Shown here: in pieces, positions 63,601 to 64,000 of the stretch
How positions within the stretch are numbered: the first letter of the stretch is position 1
How the letters are laid out: every line of letters begins with the position of its first letter
Source of the DNA: Imbricaverruca yamaguchii
Lineage: Eukaryota > Arthropoda > Thecostraca > Neoverrucidae
Length of the DNA stretch: 64,000 nucleotides
Direction of reading: 5' to 3'
Assembly: GCA_034440575.1 (NCBI GenBank)
Contig: JAOTOL010001605.1
Coordinates: 674,501-738,500, forward strand
Notes under the pieces: model-generated
What the model was told of the DNA's origin: nothing
The model's database searches: none
What the model saw: the letters and a program-made list of their open reading frames with translations, nothing else
Program-made: the position numbers and the translations under genes

Positions 63601-63933
63601 CCAGCAACTCACTGGCAGACCGCCCAGCAACTCACGGGCAGACCGCCCAGCAACTCACGGGCAGACCGCCCAGCAACTCACGGGCAGACCGCTCAGCAAC
63701 TCACTGGGCTCGAGGCCGTCGGCGTGGACCTTGGACACGTCCACCTTGGGCTTCACGTCCACCCTGAGCGGACTCTGCGGGATCGGCTTGGCGCCGTACG
63801 TCACCGTCAGGGTGTACGCGCCGGGCCGGGGGTAGACGTAGTCGGCCGTCATGGTGCCGTCGCCGTTGTCGGTCAGCTGCACGGGCACCTCCTTGCCCAG
63901 TCTGTGTGTCCTTGAGGCCGACGCACAGCTCCG
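15591..63933 (-). CDS. cher: Filamin, Ig repeats 10-24, 25 exons plus one cassette exon
   Basis: Filamin crosslinks actin and is a mechanosensing scaffold. An N-terminal calponin-homology pair (not in this window) binds actin, rod Ig repeats follow, and repeat 24 dimerises. Twenty-five - strand exons encode, in order, repeats 10-15, hinge 1 (34058-34223), repeats 16-23, hinge 2 and repeat 24, ending at a TAG at 15591. Repeat hallmarks recur: [22 protein letters not shown] and GSPF. The order of family-specific sequences (TGEG at repeat 20, [16 protein letters not shown] in repeat 24) matches 24-repeat filamins. Most junctions are phase 1, and all are consistent except for one surplus base near 63895. 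A 2.3-kb ORF lies in the intron that splits repeat 16. The 16.8-kb intron before hinge 1 could house an internal promoter, as known for short fly filamin. About 1,440 codons are present without the cassette. Confidence 0.95.
15776..16993. other. Filamin intron, nothing recognised
   Basis: AT-rich single-copy-looking sequence with no repeats, SINE or exon visible. A GGTCACTGGCC microrepeat sits at 16935-16970. Confidence 0.5.
16994..17203 (-). CDS. cher: Filamin exon, hinge 2 and start of repeat 24
   Basis: A charged linker ([11 protein letters not shown]...[12 protein letters not shown]) replaces the longer vertebrate hinge 2. It is followed by [19 protein letters not shown] and VDAGKAG, the start of repeat 24. 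Donor G/GTGAGC, acceptor CACCAG. Confidence 0.92.
17204..17564. other. Filamin intron, nothing recognised
   Basis: No repeat, SINE or additional exon is visible. Confidence 0.5.
17565..17700 (-). CDS. cher: Filamin exon, end of repeat 23
   Basis: It encodes [18 protein letters not shown] and [14 protein letters not shown]. Acceptor CACCAG, donor G/GTGAGT, phases 0 and 1. Confidence 0.92.
17701..18974. other. Filamin intron, nothing recognised in the 3' part
   Basis: AT-rich sequence with no recognisable repeat or exon up to the copies of the next exon's end at 18975. Confidence 0.5.
18975..19161 (-). repeat. Two partial copies of a filamin exon end with donor
   Basis: At about 18975-19040 and 19079-19140 the sequence repeats the last 35 or so bases of the exon at 19162 ([11 protein letters not shown] on the - strand). 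The donor context AAG/GT is kept. Both copies share a replaced upstream part reading FDTS instead of SAGAG. Confidence 0.85.
19162..19365 (-). CDS. cher: Filamin exon, end of repeat 22 and start of repeat 23
   Basis: It encodes [19 protein letters not shown], then [17 protein letters not shown] and [11 protein letters not shown]. Donor AAG/GTATGG, acceptor TGTTCCAG, both phase 0. Confidence 0.94.
19384..19536 (-). mobile_element. Family A SINE, inverted
   Basis: On the - strand it starts GGGGACGAGTAGTCTAGG and ends in the GTCGTAAAACCAGTAACC tail. It sits 18 bases upstream of the acceptor of the 19162-19365 exon and therefore overlaps the expected branch-point region. Confidence 0.9.
19537..20046. 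other. Filamin intron, nothing recognised
   Basis: A GT-rich tract lies at 19586-19620. No other element is seen. Confidence 0.5.
20047..20492 (-). repeat. Degenerate array with copies of a filamin donor
   Basis: About ten 20-35 bp units of the type CCCACTGACCTGGTGGGTGC recur up to the exon edge at 20493. On the - strand each contains CACCAG/GTCAGTGGG, the same bases as the real exon end and donor. A family B SINE is inserted inside. Confidence 0.82.
20096..20280 (+). mobile_element. Family B SINE, full length
   Basis: The head is GGTGGCCGAGTGGTTAAGG with the B box GGGTTCGACTC. The body is CCCGCGGCCCACCGGCGAAA, and the tail is AACAAATAAACAAACAA. TGTCCTAGTGAA before and TGTCCTGGTGAA after could be a target duplication or units of the surrounding array. 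Confidence 0.92.
20493..20657 (-). CDS. cher: Filamin exon, repeat 22
   Basis: It encodes [29 protein letters not shown] and [14 protein letters not shown]. Acceptor CGTCACCAG, donor CAG/GTCAGT, both phase 0. Confidence 0.94.
20658..21196. other. Filamin intron, nothing recognised
   Basis: No element is seen. Confidence 0.5.
21197..21327 (-). CDS. cher: Filamin exon, end of repeat 21 and start of repeat 22
   Basis: It encodes [19 protein letters not shown] and [13 protein letters not shown]. Acceptor TTCCCGCAG (phase 1), donor CAG/GTCAGT (phase 0). Confidence 0.93.
21722..22001. repeat. 10-bp array CTCATCTCAC, about 28 copies
   Basis: A near-perfect array. On the - strand it reads (GTGAGATGAG)n and begins about 35 bases inside the intron after the donor at 22034, so it offers many GTGAGA donor-like words. 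Confidence 0.97.
22035..22239 (-). CDS. cher: Filamin exon, repeat 21
   Basis: It encodes [41 protein letters not shown] and [14 protein letters not shown]. Repeat 21 is the main partner-binding (integrin-type) repeat in filamins. Donor G/GTAGGC, acceptor ACCGTCAG. Confidence 0.95.
22240..22520. repeat. Irregular GGTCACGGGGCA array at an acceptor
   Basis: Ten- to twelve-base units (CAGGTCACGGGG, CAGGTCACAGAG) abut the acceptor of the 22035-22239 exon. On the - strand they read GTGACCTG, giving many CTGAC/CTGTG branch-site-like words. Confidence 0.8.
22521..22984. other. Filamin intron, nothing recognised
   Basis: No element is seen. Confidence 0.45.
22985..23293 (-). CDS. cher: Filamin exon, repeat 20
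   Basis: It encodes [18 protein letters not shown], the repeat 20 leader, then [27 protein letters not shown] and [14 protein letters not shown]. Acceptor GGCGGCAG, donor AAG/GTGAGC, both phase 0. This is one of only two constitutive exons here that span a whole repeat or linker unit. Confidence 0.95.
23303..23690. repeat. 18-bp array GGTGACGGGGTCAGGGGT, about 21 copies
   Basis: A perfect or near-perfect array beginning 10 bases upstream of the repeat 20 acceptor. On the - strand the unit is ACCCCTGACCCCGTCACC, so the whole branch-point and pyrimidine region is array sequence with a CTGAC word per unit. Confidence 0.97.
23693..24070. repeat. 70-bp duplication flanking a SINE fragment
   Basis: GGCGCCGATCGCCTGTCGCC... 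(23693-23763) recurs at 24000-24070 with about 90% identity. Both copies contain the palindrome CACCTCAGGTG. A family B SINE piece lies between them. Confidence 0.8.
23828..23965 (-). mobile_element. Family B SINE fragment, inverted
   Basis: Tail and body are present (TTTATGCACGATCACGGCTA, then GGCCGCGGGACTGGGAAATG on the + strand). The tRNA-like head is lost beyond the B box. Confidence 0.85.
24071..24763. other. Filamin intron, nothing further recognised
   Basis: No exon or mobile element is seen between the duplication and the next exon. Confidence 0.45.
24764..24936 (-). CDS. cher: Filamin exon, end of repeat 19
   Basis: It encodes [28 protein letters not shown] and [11 protein letters not shown]. 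The donor is AAG/GTGCGT (phase 0). The open frame continues into the intron, but the splice restores PFAVKVTGEG, the expected repeat 19-20 junction. Confidence 0.93.
25232..25435 (-). CDS. cher: Filamin exon, end of repeat 18 and start of repeat 19
   Basis: It encodes [28 protein letters not shown] and [13 protein letters not shown], ending DTKEAG. Acceptor TGTCTACAG, donor G/GTGAGT, both phase 1. Confidence 0.94.
25436..26417. other. Filamin intron, nothing recognised
   Basis: AT-rich. TTCATTATTCAGACC repeats locally at 26064-26100. No gene or mobile element is seen. Confidence 0.5.
26418..26777 (-). mobile_element. Family B SINE between 86-bp direct repeats
   Basis: A full inverted family B SINE (about 26504-26690) is bracketed by two 86-bp copies of GAGAAGCACACCAAATAAG...GCCGCACCGCCCC (26418-26503 and 26692-26777), about 90% identical. 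The right copy ends at the donor of the exon starting at 26778. Confidence 0.88.
26778..26942 (-). CDS. cher: Filamin exon, repeat 18
   Basis: It encodes [32 protein letters not shown] and [11 protein letters not shown]. Acceptor TCCGCGCAG, donor G/GTGAGG, both phase 1. The basic GEGRKR leader resembles that of repeat 20. Confidence 0.93.
26943..27854. other. Filamin intron, nothing recognised
   Basis: CCTCGAGTTTTGGGGAGTTTT is tandemly doubled at 27531-27570. No gene is seen. Confidence 0.5.
27855..28161 (-). repeat. Five diverged copies of a filamin exon end with donor
   Basis: Segments such as CCTATGGCCTTGACCGAGTA (about 27865, 27903, 27940, 27985 and 28012) mirror the exon end at 28162, CCTGTGACCTTGACCGAGTA. 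Spacing is irregular (30-50 bp). A SINE tail is inserted at 28057-28147. Confidence 0.85.
28046..28158 (-). mobile_element. 5'-truncated family A SINE with target duplication
   Basis: Only the tail (about 91 bp) is present, flanked by GCCCTAGAACT at 28046-28056 and 28148-28158. The duplication ends three bases from the exon edge at 28162, within the intron's 5' splice-site context. Confidence 0.92.
28162..28335 (-). CDS. cher: Filamin exon, repeat 17
   Basis: It encodes [48 protein letters not shown] and KVTG. Acceptor CCCCGCAG, donor G/GTTAGT, both phase 1. Confidence 0.95.
28751..29460. repeat. Duplicated 240-bp segment
   Basis: 28751-28995 and 29205-29450 share an order of blocks: [52 protein letters not shown] and ATACCACCA.AAAACCA. 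Identity is around 75%. It may be two copies of an unidentified dispersed repeat or an old tandem duplication. Confidence 0.8.
29596..29724 (-). CDS. cher: Filamin exon, end of repeat 16 and start of repeat 17
   Basis: It encodes [31 protein letters not shown] and ISTKDAGAG. Its first codon is split (phase 1) and fits both the exon ending at 32822 and the cassette ending at 30214. Acceptor GTCCGACAG, donor G/GTAGTT. Confidence 0.94.
29846..29996 (-). mobile_element. Family C SINE, inverted
   Basis: The reverse strand reads GGGGTGTCGGTAGCTCAGTG...GGTTCAATTCC, then GAGAGGCAGGCGACGCCATA and GTGCGTCGTAAAGCC. It is the partner of the copy at 1162. Confidence 0.9.
30214..32496 (-). CDS. cher: Candidate 761-codon cassette exon of filamin
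   Basis: A continuously open stretch starts right after a strong 3' splice site (TCCTTCTCTCCTAG before 32496). It reaches CAAG/GTTTGT at 30214; if not spliced there it stops at TGA 30170-30172. Length is 2,283 bp, exactly 761 codons, entering and leaving in phase 1 like the flanking repeat 16 exons, so skipping or inclusion keeps frame. The product is Ser/Thr/Pro/Ala-rich with no recognised domain. Notable parts are Asn/Ser tracts with repeated SAPFSRT / SAPLNQT / STPFRQT motifs in the middle, an Ala-Arg-rich stretch, a Gly run followed by [12 protein letters not shown], and [12 protein letters not shown] near the end. Inclusion would split repeat 16 just before its GSPF strand. Alternatives are an alternative last exon, or a nested intronic gene starting at Met 32446. 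Expression is not shown by the sequence. Confidence 0.65.
32822..32962 (-). CDS. cher: Filamin exon, repeat 16 (first part)
   Basis: It encodes [36 protein letters not shown] and YNGEHVQG. Acceptor CTGTTCCAG, donor G/GTGAGT. Phase 1 on both sides. The repeat is completed by the exon at 29596-29724. Confidence 0.94.
32963..34057. other. Filamin intron, nothing recognised
   Basis: AT-rich, without repeats, SINEs or recognisable coding sequence. Confidence 0.5.
34058..34223 (-). CDS. cher: Filamin exon, hinge 1
   Basis: It encodes [17 protein letters not shown], a Thr/Ala run, [17 protein letters not shown] and GGHVT. It is a low-complexity flexible linker where vertebrate filamins have the calpain-sensitive hinge 1. 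Acceptor CGTCCGCAG (phase 0), donor G/GTCAGA (phase 1). Confidence 0.88.
34470..34672. repeat. 53-bp array with ACCAGTACGGCA words
   Basis: About four units of ACCAGTACGGCAACCACGAG plus GTTATACGGCT and ACCAGTACGGCAGCTGCAAG. Confidence 0.85.
34935..35190. repeat. 17-bp array GTGGGCAGGCCCCAGAG, about 15 copies
   Basis: Near-identical units with a few AGATG and GTCAC variants. The long open frames on both strands here are artefacts. Confidence 0.95.
35636..35778 (-). mobile_element. tRNA-derived SINE, family E
   Basis: On the - strand the head is GGGGATCGTGGTTGTTCAGT CGGTAGGGCGC with the B box GGTTCGAGTCTCAC. The body GAGAGGTTGGCAACGCTATA matches the body of family A although the head differs. 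Confidence 0.82.
36639..36765. repeat. (TA)n microsatellite
   Basis: Pure TA runs interrupted by GTATATA and CGTATATTG. A smaller one lies at 56740-56762. Confidence 0.97.
38024..38282 (-). other. Possible alternative first exon or promoter block
   Basis: A GC-rich island in AT-rich intron with an excellent - strand donor (CTCTCAG/GTGAGC at 38023). Two - strand frames with a Met run through it. The one starting at 38282 leaves phase 1 and could join the repeat 16 exon at 32962 in frame. None fits the hinge 1 exon (phase 0). It may be only a 5' UTR, or chance. Confidence 0.3.
38545..38690. repeat. 32-bp array, about 4.5 copies
   Basis: The unit is ACAATGAGTTGACAGTTGTC GAGTCGGRCCAG. It abuts the left end of the transposon at 38700. 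Confidence 0.93.
38700..39110 (+). repeat. Left terminal inverted repeat
   Basis: Pairs with 42490-42902 in reverse complement. See the transposon entry for shared words. Confidence 0.82.
39570..41650 (-). pseudogene. Broken transposase-like gene of the 4.2-kb element
   Basis: The fragments 41650-41363, 41170-40620, 40530-40024 and 40013-39570 read in family order on the - strand. They are separated by stops, frameshifts and a SINE. Recognisable pieces are a N-terminal block ending in a coiled segment, [74 protein letters not shown] and [14 protein letters not shown] recognise the same series from abundant uncharacterized proteins of arthropods and cnidarians. The Asp residues in YFDG and GYDG and the C-x-x-H-x-x-E cluster look like parts of a DDE-type site, but that is inference. 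The gene is not functional. Confidence 0.78.
41185..41371 (-). mobile_element. Family A SINE inside the transposon gene, with target duplication
   Basis: A full-length inverted copy (41198-41358) is flanked by GGCACTCTGTTAT at 41185-41197 and 41359-41371. It interrupts the transposase frame and so is younger than the host element. Confidence 0.95.
42490..42902 (-). repeat. Right terminal inverted repeat
   Basis: Reverse complement of the left repeat at 38700-39110. Confidence 0.82.
43803..43857. repeat. Perfect AT-rich inverted repeat
   Basis: Twenty-three-base arms (43803-43825 and 43835-43857, starting TAAGATAAACAATAAAATAA) surround a 9-base loop TATGAAATG. Confidence 0.97.
43974..44069 (-). 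mobile_element. Family B SINE, tRNA-like head only
   Basis: On the - strand GGGGATGGCCGAGTGGTTAA runs through GGTTCGACTCTAGCGCCACT to CATTTCCCAT and stops. The 3' half is absent. Confidence 0.88.
44620..46140. repeat. 43-bp array, about 35 copies
   Basis: The unit is GTCTCGTCCGCCACCCCCGG GCCGATGTCTGTCGGCGTCC CCG, with many partial units. The long open frames on both strands result from the unit, not from genes. Confidence 0.95.
46785..47575. repeat. 14-bp array GATGTGGCCCACCG, about 56 copies
   Basis: Variants GATGTAGCCCAGCA and GATGTGGCCCAGCA occur in blocks, showing regional homogenisation. Confidence 0.96.
47785..47873 (-). mobile_element. Family A SINE, tail only
   Basis: On the + strand TTGGTTTTACGACACATCGA runs through GGCGTCGCCAATCTTTCACA to GAGTAGCGACAG. 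The tRNA-like head is missing. Confidence 0.88.
49937..49988. mobile_element. Dispersed repeat, family D fragment
   Basis: GGTTGGTTATTTGGGCGCAT CGACTGCTTCGGTCACACAG CGCCCA recurs in similar form at 58500-58560 and 59870-59935. Its full extent is unknown. Confidence 0.65.
50785..50990 (-). repeat. 18-bp degenerate array at a filamin donor
   Basis: Units of the type CGATTACTACCCGGCACGAG/TATTACCCGG. On the - strand they read GGGTAATA or AGGTAAGA, donor-like, within 10-210 bases after the real donor at 50997. Confidence 0.82.
50998..51133 (-). CDS. cher: Filamin exon, end of repeat 15
   Basis: It encodes [18 protein letters not shown] and [20 protein letters not shown]. The usual GSPF is replaced by DGLY. 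Acceptor GCGCGCAG (phase 2), donor TCG/GTAGGT (phase 0). Confidence 0.9.
51288..51470 (+). mobile_element. Family B SINE, full length
   Basis: GGTGGAGATGGCCGAGTGG with the B box GGGTTCGACAC, then GCAGTGTGGGCGGCGCCATC and GTCGTGAACCACCCAATAGA. It lies in the short repeat 15 intron. Confidence 0.92.
51612..51751 (-). CDS. cher: Filamin exon, start of repeat 15
   Basis: It encodes [33 protein letters not shown] and [10 protein letters not shown]. Acceptor CCACGCAG (phase 0), donor GG/GTCAGT (phase 2). Confidence 0.9.
51752..52355. other. Filamin intron, small GC repeats
   Basis: CCGGTGRARTACAGCCGGCG TGTGCCCCA recurs three times at 52168-52265. Nothing else is recognised. Confidence 0.5.
52360..52476 (-). 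repeat. 31-bp array with copies of a filamin donor
   Basis: About 3.5 units of CTCACCCGTCCAGTACAGAC GGTGCTGCCAT abut the exon at 52477. On the - strand each gives ACTGGACGG/GTGAGATGG beside the real ACTGGCCAG/GTGAGATGG. Confidence 0.88.
52477..52644 (-). CDS. cher: Filamin exon, end of repeat 14
   Basis: It encodes [32 protein letters not shown] and QAVPTGQ. Acceptor TTCCGCAG, donor CAG/GTGAGA, both phase 0. Confidence 0.93.
52645..53204. other. Filamin intron, nothing recognised
   Basis: AT-rich, without a visible element. Confidence 0.5.
53205..53870. repeat. 75-bp array, about 9 copies
   Basis: The unit includes CAGGTGTGTCCAGTCAGAGTG, GTGTCCACATCACCACACC and ACGGTGGCCGGCCTCTGTCC. Units vary in length by loss of internal words. 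Confidence 0.93.
53900..54217 (-). repeat. Two further copies of a filamin exon end with donor
   Basis: ACTCACCACTATCTGGGTCT CCAGGTCGCCGAAGCC at about 54148 duplicates the exon end at 54218. A more diverged copy starts at about 53906. A family A SINE separates the two copies. Confidence 0.88.
53966..54127 (+). mobile_element. Family A SINE, full length
   Basis: GGGACGAGTAGTCTAGGGG with the B box GGTTCGAGTCTTACC, body GAGAGATTGACGACGCTACA, tail AGAGCAATAACCACCACC. Possible target words ATGAAGGCTC and ATGGAGGCTC flank it. Confidence 0.9.
54218..54374 (-). CDS. cher: Filamin exon, start of repeat 14
   Basis: It encodes [44 protein letters not shown] and LETQIV. Acceptor GCCCACAG (phase 2), donor GTG/GTGAGT (phase 0). 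Confidence 0.92.
54375..55004. other. Filamin intron, nothing recognised
   Basis: A TCAGGTCAGATCAGG tract lies at 54390-54422. The remainder shows no element. Confidence 0.5.
55005..56300. repeat. 43-bp array, about 29 copies
   Basis: The unit is CTCCCACCGACACGTGTTGG TCCGTACTATACAGCGGGAC AGT, with eroded units at 55130-55200 and 55540-55820. It lies 27 bases inside the intron after the donor at 56326. Confidence 0.96.
56327..56456 (-). CDS. cher: Filamin exon, end of repeat 13
   Basis: It encodes [30 protein letters not shown] and WGGKDIKG. Acceptor GCGTGCAG (phase 1), donor AG/GTGGGT (phase 2), completing Ser of GSPW. Confidence 0.9.
56457..56894. other. Filamin intron
   Basis: A short (TA)n at 56740-56762. 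Nothing else is recognised. Confidence 0.5.
56895..57051 (-). CDS. cher: Filamin exon, start of repeat 13
   Basis: It encodes [34 protein letters not shown] and [12 protein letters not shown]. Donor AAAG/GTACAC (phase 1), chosen over an earlier GAC/GTGAGG because it keeps frame. The acceptor GTCCACAG is the first of a tandem series. Confidence 0.87.
57052..57620 (-). repeat. 52-bp array carrying copies of a filamin acceptor and exon start
   Basis: About 11 units of CTGTGGACAGGTTTGTCAGT CAACTGACCGTTACCTCGCA GGCAGCCGGCAC. On the - strand each has CTGTCCACAG/GTGCCGGCTG CCTGCGAG/GTAACGG, that is, the real acceptor, an 18-base copy of the exon start and a donor-like GTAACG. Confidence 0.93.
57621..58072. 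other. Filamin intron, nothing recognised
   Basis: No repeat or exon is seen. Confidence 0.5.
58073..58245 (-). CDS. cher: Filamin exon, repeat 12
   Basis: It encodes [38 protein letters not shown] and HIPGSPFK. The GPSEAKMSC word is typical of this repeat in 24-repeat filamins and anchors the numbering. Acceptor GGCTCAG (phase 1), donor AAG/GTCAGC (phase 0). Confidence 0.96.
58246..59229. other. Filamin intron with repeat fragments
   Basis: Family D fragments lie at 58318-58375 and 58500-58560 (TTTAGGGGCGCATCAACTGC). A family C-like SINE tail lies at 58738-58802 (CACGACGCAC, then CATGGCGTCGCCGGTCTCTC). A 40-bp array follows at 58945-59155. No exon is seen. Confidence 0.6.
58945..59155. repeat. 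40-bp array, about 5 copies
   Basis: The unit is GCAGCACGTCGTCAGGACGA GGTGACGCGACTGCAGAGCT, with small variations. Confidence 0.9.
59230..59394 (-). CDS. cher: Filamin exon, end of repeat 11 and start of repeat 12
   Basis: It encodes [38 protein letters not shown] and [12 protein letters not shown]. Acceptor CGTTGCAG, donor G/GTGAGT, both phase 1. Confidence 0.95.
59457..59640 (+). mobile_element. Family B SINE, full length
   Basis: GGGGATGGCCGAGTGGTTAA to AATAAACAAACAACAAACG, nearly identical to the copy at 20096. It lies 62 bases upstream of the 59230-59394 exon. Confidence 0.94.
59697..59750. repeat. 13-bp microarray GGACTGTGGGGGA
   Basis: Four to five units. Confidence 0.9.
59870..59935. 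mobile_element. Dispersed repeat, family D fragment
   Basis: GGTTGGTTATTTGGGCTTAG GGGCGTATCGACTGCTTCGG TCATACAGCACCCA, the most complete of the family D fragments. Confidence 0.65.
59936..61011. other. Filamin intron
   Basis: Apart from the palindrome at 60422-60469 and many loose TCTGACCTG / GACCTGACC words at 60310-60990, nothing is recognised. Confidence 0.5.
60422..60469. repeat. Perfect inverted repeat with 2-base spacer
   Basis: Two 23-base arms (60422-60444 and 60447-60469, TATCTTTAGGGTAACATTCG...) are separated by CT. Confidence 0.97.
61012..61185 (-). CDS. cher: Filamin exon, repeat 11
   Basis: It encodes [32 protein letters not shown] and [16 protein letters not shown]. Acceptor CTTTTCTCAG, donor G/GTGAGC, both phase 1. 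Confidence 0.93.
61186..62144. other. Filamin intron
   Basis: It contains a diverged family B SINE (61486-61665). No exon or other element is seen. Confidence 0.5.
61486..61665 (+). mobile_element. Family B SINE, diverged
   Basis: ATCATGGCCGAGTGGTTGGG, degenerate B box, GTGCGGACGGTCCCAATGGC, tail GTCGTGAACCACCCAATAAA. Confidence 0.88.
62145..63704 (-). repeat. 23-bp array of donor-like units, about 67 copies
   Basis: The + unit is CAGCAACTCACGGGCAGACC GCC; on the - strand it is GTGAGTTGCTGGGCGGTCTG CCC. The array starts exactly at the donor of the first filamin exon, whose intron begins GTGAGTTGCTG. Every unit therefore repeats the real 5' splice site bases. Confidence 0.96.
63705..63933 (-). 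CDS. cher: Filamin exon, end of repeat 10 and start of repeat 11
   Basis: It encodes [32 protein letters not shown] and KVHADGLEP. Donor A/GTGAGT, phase 1. Two starts are possible. The acceptor TGTCCACAG at 63934 gives [13 protein letters not shown], which fits repeat 10 but needs one base removed near 63895. An acceptor ACACAG at 63902 needs no correction but loses that strand. Confidence 0.82.
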
Positions 63934-64000
63934 CTGTGGACATGGCGAGATTGTGACGTGGGTAACAACGCCGGGTACGAGTGGACTCGTCTTGACAGTG
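63934..64000. other. Filamin intron at window edge
   Basis: Too short to interpret. Exons for repeats 1-10 lie beyond. Confidence 0.4.

Noticed and set aside
61977..63767. 596-residue + strand ORF with [18 protein letters not shown] repeats
   Set aside because: It is the translation of a stop-free 23-bp minisatellite and overlaps the filamin exon on the other strand.

Overview
The window is eukaryotic nuclear DNA, almost certainly from an arthropod and probably a crustacean (a barnacle-like genome is a guess). It has intron-split genes with GT-AG borders, many tRNA-derived SINEs and very many minisatellites. Nothing looks prokaryotic, plasmid or viral.

Two protein genes lie tail to tail. 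On the + strand, 2458-12819 carries the last seven recognisable exons of an acid sphingomyelinase (sphingomyelin phosphodiesterase, SMPD1 type). The signal peptide, saposin domain and first metal-binding motif must lie upstream of base 1. On the - strand, 63933-15591 carries 25 exons of filamin (cheerio/FLN type), running from Ig repeat 10 to the stop codon: repeats 10-15, hinge 1, repeats 16-23, hinge 2 and repeat 24. The actin-binding domain and repeats 1-9 lie beyond the right edge. I placed the exon borders by hand. Phases agree across every junction except for one apparent extra base in the first exon (near 63895).

The most unusual coding feature is a 2,283-bp open reading frame at 30214-32496, inside the filamin intron that interrupts repeat 16. 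It has a strong 3' splice site, is in phase with both neighbouring exons and is 761 codons long. It looks like a giant symmetric cassette exon, or an alternative last exon ending at 30170, encoding a Ser-rich disordered insert.

The rest is repeats. The 16.8-kb intron between repeat 15 and hinge 1 (34224-50997) holds a decayed 4.2-kb DNA transposon (38700-42902). It has about 400-bp inverted terminal repeats, a possible 9-bp target duplication and a broken transposase-like gene that was itself hit by a SINE. The intron also holds arrays of 14-, 17-, 32- and 43-bp units. SINEs of at least four kinds occur, and three of them share one core module behind different tRNA-like heads.

The main theme is that many tandem arrays sit on splice junctions. 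Their units contain the splice site plus the adjoining exon end: SMPD1 exon 3 acceptor and exon 4 donor, and filamin donors at 63705, 54218, 52477, 28162, 20493 and 19162 and the acceptor at 57051. Both genes therefore carry dozens of decoy splice sites next to real ones.
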